Below, piece after piece: positions 1-9,235 of a stretch of 44,260 nt of DNA (its first letter is position 1; each line of letters starts with the position of its first letter). The position numbers were made by a program, and so were the translations under genes. The notes under the pieces are model-generated. The model had not been told where the DNA came from. It searched no databases and saw nothing but the letters and a program-made list of their open reading frames with translations. Origin of the DNA: an uncultured Prolixibacteraceae bacterium (GTDB lineage: Bacteria > Bacteroidota > Bacteroidia > Bacteroidales > Prolixibacteraceae); assembly GCA_903834475.1 (NCBI GenBank), contig CAILJH010000102.1:1-44260 (forward strand), read 5' to 3'.

Positions 1-454
1 ATAGCGGAAAACAGGACAATTTCACCCAACTAATTTATCTTATTATCAACATTTTATAAAATATTTCATTAAAACATTAAAAATAAATTTTTTTTTTGAT
101 GGAACATTTTGTAATTTTAATCAGGTTCTTGTTTTTCAGACAAATCATCCACCAACTGTCTTTAAAACCTTCTATAAGTCAGCAGATAAAAAAAGTGACT
201 CCGACGAATTGAGTTGTTTCCGATAAGATGTATAGCATCTTATAATTGGCCACCTGAATTCTATCTAAGCTGATATTTATTGCAAACATCTATTTTTTCT
301 CTTGTGGAATGTGCTTATGGTACGTTACGTTGGCATTGCCATTTTCAAAATTTAACTGCCTTCATTTAACCGTTATTTCTCAAACTGCTATTGAAGACTA
401 CTTTCCCTTCATGCCGAATTATTAAAATCAAATCACAAACTAATTTATACGAAT
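1..454. other. Non-coding leader region before the surface-protein locus
   Basis: No convincing coding region lies here. The stretch is AT-rich, with a T-run around 88-98 that could be the tail of a terminator for a gene left of the window. A perfect 8-bp hairpin lies at 223-243. The promoter of the large surface-protein unit that starts at 455 should be in this stretch, but I found no exact TAnnTTTG box. The nearest partial match, TACGTTGG near 325, has one mismatch, so I do not annotate a promoter. Confidence 0.5.
223..243. repeat. Perfect inverted repeat (8-bp stem, 5-nt loop)
   Basis: ATAAGATG at 223-230 pairs perfectly with CATCTTAT at 236-243 around a TATAG loop. No T-tract follows, so it is not a clear terminator. 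It lies about 210 bp upstream of the first surface-protein gene and could be an operator or an mRNA leader hairpin. The function is unknown. Confidence 0.45.
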
Positions 455-3400
455 ATGAAAAAGTGTATCCTTTTATTCATCGGTGTAATCCTTTTCACAA
501 TCGGATCAAATGCACAAACTACAATTGGCAGTAACTTCACAGTAAACACGACCTTGACCGTTGCCAACAGTCCGTATGTTGTTACAAACAATATTAATAT
601 TAACGACGGGGTTACTGTGACTGTTGAAAAGAATGTTGTAATCAAATTTAATTCCGGAAGGTATTTACAGGTAATTGGAACGCTGAACGCCAAAGGCGTA
701 ACCTTTACTGCCAATGCCAGCACCAACAAAGGCTTCTGGGATGGTATCTATGTTTCTTACACGAGTTATAATCCAGGTAGTGTAACTCTGGACAGCTGTA
801 CTGTTGAATATGCAAGTAATATTTATTGTAGAAACGGACAACTATCATTAAAAAAATCGATCCTGAATAATTTTAGCGCATATGGCGTTCAGGTTGAAAG
901 CAAAGGAACTTTAAACATTTCAGAAACCACCATTAAAAACACCAACTATCCTATATATCTAAGCGGTCCCGGAACACTAAAGGCAGGAAGTGGTAATATT
1001 TTAACAGGAAATTCAAACAATACTGTTTATCTCAATTTTCAGGATATCCCGGGGACTTTCTATATGCCAGATTTGGGTATTCCGTATCGATGCAATTATT
1101 TGAGGGTTACTGAAACCGGCAATTTATTGATTTCGCCGGGAGCCAATCTTTGGTTCGTTAATTGTGAATTTACGGTTCAAGGAAAAATAAAGGCACTTGG
1201 AACCAGTGAAAAACCGATTGTTTTCGATATGCATCCGGGAGTCTCCTATTACCTCGGAATAAATTTAACAGCCAGCGCAGTTGATACTGCCTGTATTTTC
1301 CAAAACTGTATATTTAGAAATGCTAAATATGATAATGATGCTTATGTAGCAATGGGAATTGATGGTGCGTCACCAAAATTCGAAAACTGCTTATTTACAA
1401 GCAATGGACGAAACCTGATGGTAACCGGAATCAGCAAACCAACATTTACCAATTGCAATTTTGGACCTTCAACCATTTTAGGCGGGGAGTCATATAACCT
1501 TGGAATTGATATGAATGCCAATGTTGATTTTTCTTCCGATTCCATCAAATTTAATCCCAACGAAATACGTGCAGTAAGAATACTTCCATCAACAGTTATC
1601 GATGATGCACATTTAAAGAAAATATCCTTCAAAAATATTGAAAACATCACCTACTGCCTCTATGGTACAACCACGGTGCAGGATACAGCATCATTAATAA
1701 TCGATCCGGGAGTAGTAATCAAATGCAGGTATTACTATTCAATGATTACAGCAAACGGAACTTTAACCGGAATTGGTAACGATTCGGAGCCCATCGTTTT
1801 CACCCATCTTGCTGACGATAACTTCGGAAATCCGAAAGATTCCGAAAACAACGGACAAGCAGGAATAAGCAACAGTAATTCAGGCAGGATCGCCTTATAC
1901 GGTAAAAAAAACACTTCGAAAATTGAAAACTGGAAAATCTATTACGGCGGGTACGACTCGAATAACTGGGCGGTATCTGTTGCAAATGGGAACATTGTAA
2001 GTAAATGCGAAATTAAAAATTCGTACCGTGGAATTTATTTCTATGATAATGCCCAACTTCTCAATAATGCATTCCTGAATATAAATTACTATCCTGTAGG
2101 AAGATATGTAAATAAGGGAGCTCCCACATTGATAGGCAATACCGTCTCGAATGTAGGTTATATCGGAATATTTATTCCTGATTTTGGAAGTGATTCGCCG
2201 ACCCTTAATTCGATGGATTTTGCAGGATTCACGAATGTAGCATATATGATTGATGGTGAACGAACCATCGCTCAAGGAAATATTCTTTCTATCGACCCTG
2301 GTGTAGTAATTAAATTTGTTGATTATGGAAGATTGATCGTAAATGGCGCCATTAAAGCAGTAGGAAAAGCCAATAAAAAGATAATTTTTACTTCCTACTA
2401 CGATGACTCAGCCTCAGGTGACTCCAATAATAATGGAACGGCGAATGTACCTGGAAATCAGGATTGGTCAGGTCTGGATTTTGGGGGAACTTCAAGCGAC
2501 AATGATAATATCTTAAAGAATTGTGAAGTACGCTATTGCGGGTATTATTGGTGGGGCCGAAGCGCTGCAATACAAATGACCGATTGCAAAGTCGCTATCG
2601 ATTCTACTATGGTAAATTTCACGAGGCTATGTGCGCTGGGAATTTATGGCAATGCCAATCCGGTTATTACAAACAGCCTGTTTTACAATCTGGGGAACGC
2701 ACCCATTTATATGGATATGTTTTCGAATCCAACCTTCACCGGAAATAAAGTTGCCAATCTACCCCGAATTGGGCTACTTATTCGAGGCGGAACACTCAAT
2801 GGAACCATTCCGTCAAGAAGTTTTGCCGGTTATGACAATATCACCTATATCGTAGAAGAGGGCATGACAGTTAACGATCAACTTACAATTCCTGCAGGTC
2901 TGATATTTAAAGGAGGCGCCCCCTGGTATATAAGAGGGAAACTCAACATACAAGGAACGGCTGAAAATCCGGTTGTATTTACAACAATGGAAGACGATAT
3001 GTATGGCAACCCGAAAGATATACAACTAAATGGACAAGCTGGTTTGAATAATTCAGGTAACTATTTTGTTTTCTATGACGAAGCGAATGACAACAGCACT
3101 ATCGAACAAGCATTGTTTCGTTACTCTGCTTCAAATTCAGTACAAATGACGAATGCTTCACCTAAGATACTGAACACAACATTTCAAAACTTGGCATACC
3201 CTGGAATTGCAATGGCAGGCTCAAGTACTCCAACCATAAACGGATGTACTTTCAATAACGCCGTATTCCCGTTCACTACTTCTTTGGTGACCTATCCGGC
3301 AGAAACAAGCGGAAATACAATCACGGGAACAACCGGAAGGGCTATTCGGATTTCTGATGAAACACTTACAAAAGATGTAACTCTTATCAAACGCGATTTT

Positions 3401-4984
3401 GCGGGAATAACAAACATTCCGTATTTCTTTCAGAACTATACGGTTGGAACAGGTGCTAAACTCACGATCAGTCCGGGTTTAGTATGTAAGTTTGGACAAA
3501 ATGGATACTTAAATATTCAGAATGGGCTTATTGCAAAAGGCGGCAGCACCGTTGATAGTACCATTGTTTTTACAGCCGACCGCGATGATTTTTATGGAGG
3601 TGATACATATAATGATGGTGACACCAATTTGCCAGGAAATGCACATTGGCAGGGTATCTATTTTTATAACGAGTCAATCGATGAAAACTGCCTTCTGGAA
3701 AATTGTATTTTCAAGGATGGTTCTTACTCCTATTATCCGATGTATGATTGGGGTGCATCGAACTGCCGGGGTGCAGTAACCTTAAATAATGCTTCACCAA
3801 CTATAAAGAACTGTCTGTTCGAAAGCGATTACTTTGGAATTATATCCATTGGAACTTCCTTGCCAAAAATTACCAGTTGTGACTTTGTGAGTACAGACCC
3901 CACCTACGGCTATGGAGTATGGAATCAAACTGCAACAAACACAGTAACTGCAACAGGTTGCTGGTGGAACAGTAATACCGGGCCAAGACATGCCTCAAAT
4001 CCCGGAGGATTAGGAGAACGGGTTTCCAACTACGTGGTTTTTGATCCCTGGGCACTTCAACTTGCCAAACCGGTTCTGGGCGATGTAAGTATGAATGGAG
4101 AAGTAAAACCATACGATGCCTCGTTAGTTCTGCAATATGCTGCAGGGAATATTACTCTGAGCGATAAACAAAAAAGTGTGGCCGATGTAAGTGGAAACGG
4201 GATGATTTCGGCCTACGATGCTTCTTTGATTTTGCAATACAGCGTGGGCCTGATCACTCGTTTTGATCCAGATCCACTGGGAACTAAAGCAGCCTCCATA
4301 AACGAACTGGCAACCATCTCATTCCCTGATCTGATTAGCGAACCGATTAAAAAGACATTTGAAATTCCGCTGATAATTTCTACTGCCAAGGAAATCAAAG
4401 CACTGGATTTGAAATTTGCAATCAATCAGAATCATATCAGATTCATTCATCTGAACAAATTGAATCTTCCCACTGGCTTGTCTATCGAAACTGGATATAA
4501 TGCTCAAAAGGGAGAAATCTCCCTCGTAATGGCTTCGGCTTACGACCTGAATCTAACCAATCAGCCCTTGGTCCTCGAGTTTGAATTTATTGATTCTGCA
4601 ATCACTGAATCTCAGTTCAGCCTAAACCTGGCAATGGCAAACGATAATTTCATGAATGACGTTCCGGTAAATGCAACAATCAGCAACAAGTCCTCCGTTA
4701 CCGGATTGAATAATCCGTCGCAAACGTTGCAACCTGATGTTTTTGTGGACCAGGATGGCATTCACACACGCTTCGAACTATCGAAAACCAACCAAAACCT
4801 TTCTATTCAGGTTGTTGATTTGACAGGTCGCTCACTTTATAAAAGAAATGTCAGAACCCAAAGTTCCGGCCTTCAATATTTTGATCTGCCTTTTGCCGAT
4901 TTCGTCAATCCGAACAGGGGCATTTATATCGTGAATTTGAAAACTGATGACTTCAGTTATTCAAAAAAAATTCTGATAAAGTAA
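455..4984 (+). CDS. Secreted beta-helix protein with dockerin, cohesin-like domain and T9SS sorting tail
   Basis: This 1509-residue protein has a clean signal peptide (MKKCILLFIGVILF, cleavage near SNAQ). Residues 39-1200 look like a right-handed parallel beta-helix built of six super-repeats starting near residues 39, 209, 397, 595, 796 and 988. Each carries a 'PGVVIKF ... G.L...G....PIVFT' core, and later ones add acidic DD..GNPKD or DD..GGD loops that may bind calcium. A type I dockerin follows at about 1208-1268, with two calcium-loop repeats: D1210, S1212, N1214, D1221 and D1244, S1246, N1248, D1255, each ending in YDASL(V/I)LQY. Residues 1283-1400 resemble a cohesin fold. The last 90 residues are a Por secretion (T9SS type A) sorting domain ending in KKILIK. 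No catalytic motif was recognised, so adhesion or structure is likelier than polysaccharide cleavage, although beta-helix lyases cannot be excluded. It is the first gene of a four-gene run. Confidence 0.9.
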   Translation: MKKCILLFIGVILFTIGSNAQTTIGSNFTVNTTLTVANSPYVVTNNININDGVTVTVEKNVVIKFNSGRYLQVIGTLNAKGVTFTANASTNKGFWDGIYVSYTSYNPGSVTLDSCTVEYASNIYCRNGQLSLKKSILNNFSAYGVQVESKGTLNISETTIKNTNYPIYLSGPGTLKAGSGNILTGNSNNTVYLNFQDIPGTFYMPDLGIPYRCNYLRVTETGNLLISPGANLWFVNCEFTVQGKIKALGTSEKPIVFDMHPGVSYYLGINLTASAVDTACIFQNCIFRNAKYDNDAYVAMGIDGASPKFENCLFTSNGRNLMVTGISKPTFTNCNFGPSTILGGESYNLGIDMNANVDFSSDSIKFNPNEIRAVRILPSTVIDDAHLKKISFKNIENITYCLYGTTTVQDTASLIIDPGVVIKCRYYYSMITANGTLTGIGNDSEPIVFTHLADDNFGNPKDSENNGQAGISNSNSGRIALYGKKNTSKIENWKIYYGGYDSNNWAVSVANGNIVSKCEIKNSYRGIYFYDNAQLLNNAFLNINYYPVGRYVNKGAPTLIGNTVSNVGYIGIFIPDFGSDSPTLNSMDFAGFTNVAYMIDGERTIAQGNILSIDPGVVIKFVDYGRLIVNGAIKAVGKANKKIIFTSYYDDSASGDSNNNGTANVPGNQDWSGLDFGGTSSDNDNILKNCEVRYCGYYWWGRSAAIQMTDCKVAIDSTMVNFTRLCALGIYGNANPVITNSLFYNLGNAPIYMDMFSNPTFTGNKVANLPRIGLLIRGGTLNGTIPSRSFAGYDNITYIVEEGMTVNDQLTIPAGLIFKGGAPWYIRGKLNIQGTAENPVVFTTMEDDMYGNPKDIQLNGQAGLNNSGNYFVFYDEANDNSTIEQALFRYSASNSVQMTNASPKILNTTFQNLAYPGIAMAGSSTPTINGCTFNNAVFPFTTSLVTYPAETSGNTITGTTGRAIRISDETLTKDVTLIKRDFAGITNIPYFFQNYTVGTGAKLTISPGLVCKFGQNGYLNIQNGLIAKGGSTVDSTIVFTADRDDFYGGDTYNDGDTNLPGNAHWQGIYFYNESIDENCLLENCIFKDGSYSYYPMYDWGASNCRGAVTLNNASPTIKNCLFESDYFGIISIGTSLPKITSCDFVSTDPTYGYGVWNQTATNTVTATGCWWNSNTGPRHASNPGGLGERVSNYVVFDPWALQLAKPVLGDVSMNGEVKPYDASLVLQYAAGNITLSDKQKSVADVSGNGMISAYDASLILQYSVGLITRFDPDPLGTKAASINELATISFPDLISEPIKKTFEIPLIISTAKEIKALDLKFAINQNHIRFIHLNKLNLPTGLSIETGYNAQKGEISLVMASAYDLNLTNQPLVLEFEFIDSAITESQFSLNLAMANDNFMNDVPVNATISNKSSVTGLNNPSQTLQPDVFVDQDGIHTRFELSKTNQNLSIQVVDLTGRSLYKRNVRTQSSGLQYFDLPFADFVNPNRGIYIVNLKTDDFSYSKKILIK

Positions 4985-4985
4985 A

Positions 4986-5041
4986 CATTCCGGATGAATG
5001 GAATCTGCTAAAAATTAAGCGGATTCCAATTCTCCGGAATG
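4986..5041 (+). terminator. Two-part hairpin between surface-protein genes 1 and 2
   Basis: CATTCCGG (4986-4993) pairs with CCGGAATG (5034-5041). Inside it, GGAATCTGC pairs with GCGGATTCC with one mismatch. The hairpin lies immediately after the stop codon. Only a short TTTT follows, so it may be an attenuator or mRNA-stability element rather than a full terminator. It could lower expression of the downstream genes relative to the first. Confidence 0.45.
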
Positions 5042-5146
5042 CTATCGTTTTAGATGAAACCGCATTTTTGCCGAATAATACTTCTTATTTTAAGCAAGAA
5101 TGCAATACTGGAAACAGAACCAGACACTAAAATAAAACTGATACAG

Positions 5147-8100
5147 ATGAATAAATTAATCAGATATAGACTTGCTTCCTGCTTATGGACCTGGTGCTTC
5201 ATGGTGTTTTTGACAGGTACGACAGTTGCGCAAACAACCATAGGTTTCAGCATCCAGGGAGCAACCGTTTTAGAAAAAGACACTTTCACCCTGGCAGTGA
5301 AAGCCGATTCCCTGCTCACAGGGAAAAATGTTTACGCCTTCCGTTTCGGTATCTCGTACAACGCCGATTACTTCGAATTTCAAGGAATCGATTCCGTTGG
5401 ATCAGTTCTAACTGACTGGGGAATCCCAACCTTCAACAAAAAAACTCGCGGCCAGATTATTATCGCCGGGGCAGGTTCTAAACCACTAACAGGTGACGGA
5501 AATATGATCTACCTCCGGTTTAAAGCTTTGCGTGGCGGATATTGGTTGACCATGGATAATATTTCGGGCCAAAGCTATCTGAACGAAGGTTCACCGGCAA
5601 TGACCTGGAAAAGTAATTACGTCCAAATTAATTACCGTTCATATCCAGACATTTATCCCGACGACATTCAGCTTTTTGTGGGCGATGAAACACAGATGTA
5701 TGTGGGCGGCGGTACTGATCCATACATTTACAATGTGGTGGATACAGCCGTTGCTGTGATCAGCAGCGCGACCAGGGTAAAAGCAAAAAGCCCCGGGTAC
5801 ACCAAAGCTTATGTAACCGATAAGGATGGTGAGAAATCGTATATGAGCGGAAACATTGATGTTCGTGCGGTCAAAATGAGCGTGATGCGCAGTACGGCCT
5901 GGCCTAATGACACCTTCTATTTGCCGGTAAAAATTGAAATCGCACCCGGAACAAAAATCTACTCCGGATATTTTGAACTCTCGTTTAACACCAATATTGA
6001 GGGAATAAAGAGTAGTGTAAAAAACGGAGATTTTGATATTTCCCTGCAAAACAACGCAGTAACCAACCTCGTCAGGGTTTCATTTGCTTCAACCAACGGG
6101 ATAAACGGAAACGGAATTCTCTGTTATCTGGGTTTCAAGGCTGTAAATAGCGGCAACCACTATTTTACACTTCAGAACTTGCAATTCAACGAGTCACTTC
6201 GGGCGTTTTCAACCAACGATTTTGTGGAAGTTTATTATTTGCCTTCCTTAAATATTTCTCCTAACAGTGGTATCTTGATGTGGGGAACCACCCAGAAAAT
6301 TACGGTGACAAACGGAACTAACCCGTTAAGCTATAAAGTTTCAAATCCAAATCTTGCAAGCATTGATGTACAGGGCTTCCTGACTGCTTTATCAGGCGGA
6401 ACAGTCCAGGTTACTGCAACCGACTTTCATGGAGCAACCAAAAACAGCGGTGACTTTCTGATTCTTGACAATGAGTTTTCAATCACAAATTCAGATGCTG
6501 TTCTGGATAAAGATGTCCGTGTTCCGATTGCCAGCACTTTACTTCCGGGTGGAAAATCAATTTTCGATTTCGATGGAACGATTTCCTTCCAAGGGAATGA
6601 TGTCGAATTTAAAGGTCTGGAAGGAGTTGACCAGCAAATGCTAACCGAATACGTTCAAACCGGAAATTCGGTACACATCGTTGGAGCCACTTCAACCGGT
6701 GTCCAATCCGGTAATCTATGCTATTTAAAATTCCGGCTGAAAAATACCGTAGCGCTGGGTCAGCAGACCACCATTACACTGAATTCTATGGCAGCGAATG
6801 AATCGTCTCTTCACTCAACACTCATCAATGGAAAAATTACACGCGTTGAGCAGGTTAGCTACAGACCAATAGCAAAAGCTGGGCCAAAGCAAACGGTTCC
6901 CGAAGGTCAAACTGTTCAGCTCGATGGATCAGCATCGTTTGATGAAGATGGCAATCCTTTAACTTATTTATGGACTGCTCCTGCAGGAATTACACTGGAC
7001 GATAACACCTTCGTAAAACCTACATTTATTGCTCCTGAGGTGAAAGTCAATACCAATTATGTTTTCACTTTAGTTGTAAACGACGGAACCGACAACTCCG
7101 ACCCTTCAACCGTAACAATAACTGTTCTGCAAATAAACAAACGCCCTGTTGCCAATGCTGGTCCAAATAAAAGTTACAACGAAGGAACTTTCGTTTCGCT
7201 CGATGGCAGCCTTTCAAAAGATCCTGATGGAGATGTGATTTCCTACAAATGGACCTCAATGGATGGAATCATCCTTTTTGATGCGCTGGGAGTGTCACCT
7301 TCGTTTAATGCCCCGCAAGTTAATAACGACAAAAGTTATCGTTTCAAACTCGAGGTAGCTGACGGTATACTAACTTCTCTTCCCGACACAGTTGTAATCA
7401 CAGTTGTAAACCTGAATAAAAAACCGGTAGCTTTTGCCGGTGGAGATCAGACCGTGAACGAAGGCGCAATCGTTCAACTCGACGGATCATTATCAGCAGA
7501 TGCTGATGGAGAGGTCATATCTTTTAAATGGGTTGTTCCTGCCAATGTAATTTTATCGTCGGCTACCGTGAGCAAACCAACATTTACTGCACCACAGGTT
7601 CACCGCGATTCGATTTTGGTTCTTTCGCTGGTTGTAAACGATGGTCACATCAATTCGGATACCGATAAAGTTTCCATTACCGTCAAAAACCTGAATCTGC
7701 TAAGTTCCGAAGCACAAATATTAAATGCTTCATTAACCGGCGCTGATTCGACCAAAGTAAATCAGGCTGCACTTCAGGTCATTTTATATTTGCCTTACGG
7801 AACCGATCCGCGTGCACTGGCACCAACTTTTCAGCTATCACCAAAAGCATCAATTGTGCCGGCCGGCGGGTCAATCCGGAATTTCACTACTCCCGTTTCT
7901 TATACTGTAACCGCTGAAGATGGAATAACAAAAAAAGTATATTCAGTCAGCACGTTTGTTCCGACCATTACTTTAAAAAGAACGCTGGCAGCGGGATGGA
8001 ACTGGATTTCGCTAAGCGCCATTCCACCCGATCTGAAAGTTGGATCTGTTTTGGGAAGCCTCTCACTGACCAATCTCGACTATATCAAATCGTCCATTGC

Positions 8101-9136
8101 TTCGACTACTTTTTATACGCCTTCAGGCTGGTTCGGCGATTTGAACACCTTGCCGCAACTGGAATTGTTAATGCTCAAAAAGGCAAGTTCACAGGTTTTT
8201 ACCTTATCCGGAAAAGAAATCAATCCTTCGCTGACATCCATCCCCGTTTCTTCTGGATGGAACCGTATCGGCTACATTCTCAAAGGCAACGCTGCCCTTG
8301 GTGGTGCATTTGAACCGACAAGTCTGCCTACCGGAGATATCCTTTTGAAAAGTAAAGAAGCATCGGCCATATATTATCCGGCATCGGGTTGGATTGGAGA
8401 TTTGGATTCACTCCGGGTACTGAACGGATACATGATGAAAACAGTTGCCAGCAGCGATCTGAAATACAAATCATCCAGTGCCAGGCTCAAGTCAGCAAGA
8501 AACAATCTTTTCACATTAAAAGGATTACATGAATTGTATCAGATTAATCCGCCATCCTTTGAATATTCTGCAAATCTTATCGGAGAGCTGGTCAATCAAG
8601 CAGGCGAAAACCTAATCCGGAGAGGGGATCTTTTGATTGCCTACTCAGGAGTTGAACCTCGTGGAGTAACTGAGGCACTTTTTGTTCCGGATTTGAACCG
8701 GTACGTTTTCCTGTTGACCATGTTTTCGAACTCCAATCTTGAGAAGCTAAATTTTAAAATAAAATTGGCGTCGGATAATCTGGAAAAACCTTTAAACGAA
8801 AAGGTAGTCTTCAGTATCAATGAGGTTTACGGGCAAGCCATGAACCCCTACACGCTTCATTTGCAGAATTCTACCGAAGTTCAGAATTCTGAAATTGATG
8901 GCTCAGTTTATATTTTCCCAAATCCGGTTAAAGAGGTGCTTCAAATCAGATCAGACGACAAAATAATTTCCATCACCCTATCCGGTTTATCAGGAAACTG
9001 CATCCAGATTCTGAACAACATTTCAGAAAACAACTTGATGATTGATACCCGGAACCTGGTTTCAGGAGTGTATATCCTGAAGATTGAAACATCCAGAGGC
9101 ACACTGATCAGGAAACTGATTAAATCCACAAGCTGA
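5147..9136 (+). CDS. Secreted scaffold-like protein: three cohesin-like modules, three K319/PKD modules, GWN repeats, T9SS tail
   Basis: I place the start at 5147 (MNKLIRYRLAS...). This gives a normal signal peptide ending in TTVAQ and 1329 residues; an in-frame ATG at 5054 would add a 31-residue extension before it. Module order: cohesin-like 30-162, small Big-type Ig 163-240, cohesin-like 242-365, Big_2-like 366-441, cohesin-like 442-572. Then come three K319/PKD-type modules at 574-664, 666-756 and 759-848, each with AG(P/G)..(T/S)...EG followed by LDGS. A DUF5018-like module (852-942) and two GWN repeats (GWNWIS, then GWNRIGY; 949-1102) follow. Next is a GD-L-I type surface domain (about 1130-1240), and then a canonical T9SS type A tail (FPNPVKEVLQI ... 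GVYILKIE). The cohesin-like modules could bind the dockerin of the preceding gene. That pairing is inference from adjacency. Confidence 0.88.
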   Translation: MNKLIRYRLASCLWTWCFMVFLTGTTVAQTTIGFSIQGATVLEKDTFTLAVKADSLLTGKNVYAFRFGISYNADYFEFQGIDSVGSVLTDWGIPTFNKKTRGQIIIAGAGSKPLTGDGNMIYLRFKALRGGYWLTMDNISGQSYLNEGSPAMTWKSNYVQINYRSYPDIYPDDIQLFVGDETQMYVGGGTDPYIYNVVDTAVAVISSATRVKAKSPGYTKAYVTDKDGEKSYMSGNIDVRAVKMSVMRSTAWPNDTFYLPVKIEIAPGTKIYSGYFELSFNTNIEGIKSSVKNGDFDISLQNNAVTNLVRVSFASTNGINGNGILCYLGFKAVNSGNHYFTLQNLQFNESLRAFSTNDFVEVYYLPSLNISPNSGILMWGTTQKITVTNGTNPLSYKVSNPNLASIDVQGFLTALSGGTVQVTATDFHGATKNSGDFLILDNEFSITNSDAVLDKDVRVPIASTLLPGGKSIFDFDGTISFQGNDVEFKGLEGVDQQMLTEYVQTGNSVHIVGATSTGVQSGNLCYLKFRLKNTVALGQQTTITLNSMAANESSLHSTLINGKITRVEQVSYRPIAKAGPKQTVPEGQTVQLDGSASFDEDGNPLTYLWTAPAGITLDDNTFVKPTFIAPEVKVNTNYVFTLVVNDGTDNSDPSTVTITVLQINKRPVANAGPNKSYNEGTFVSLDGSLSKDPDGDVISYKWTSMDGIILFDALGVSPSFNAPQVNNDKSYRFKLEVADGILTSLPDTVVITVVNLNKKPVAFAGGDQTVNEGAIVQLDGSLSADADGEVISFKWVVPANVILSSATVSKPTFTAPQVHRDSILVLSLVVNDGHINSDTDKVSITVKNLNLLSSEAQILNASLTGADSTKVNQAALQVILYLPYGTDPRALAPTFQLSPKASIVPAGGSIRNFTTPVSYTVTAEDGITKKVYSVSTFVPTITLKRTLAAGWNWISLSAIPPDLKVGSVLGSLSLTNLDYIKSSIASTTFYTPSGWFGDLNTLPQLELLMLKKASSQVFTLSGKEINPSLTSIPVSSGWNRIGYILKGNAALGGAFEPTSLPTGDILLKSKEASAIYYPASGWIGDLDSLRVLNGYMMKTVASSDLKYKSSSARLKSARNNLFTLKGLHELYQINPPSFEYSANLIGELVNQAGENLIRRGDLLIAYSGVEPRGVTEALFVPDLNRYVFLLTMFSNSNLEKLNFKIKLASDNLEKPLNEKVVFSINEVYGQAMNPYTLHLQNSTEVQNSEIDGSVYIFPNPVKEVLQIRSDDKIISITLSGLSGNCIQILNNISENNLMIDTRNLVSGVYILKIETSRGTLIRKLIKSTS

Positions 9137-9235
9137 TAAGGACTCATAATCAAACATACAACTTTCATGGAAACAGAATCAAAAATCCATTTAGCTGTTG
9201 GAAAAATGAAAAATAAATGAGAAAAACTCCCGATT

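Noticed and set aside
455-4984. Protein 1 as a polysaccharide lyase with cellulosome-type dockerin
   Set aside because: The beta-helix repeats fit a lyase fold, but I could see no catalytic signature, and neighbouring genes show no glycan-use enzymes or SusC/SusD pair.
5054-5146. 31-residue upstream extension of the three-cohesin protein
   Set aside because: The internal ATG at 5147 gives a standard signal peptide, whereas the extension places hydrophilic residues in front of it.
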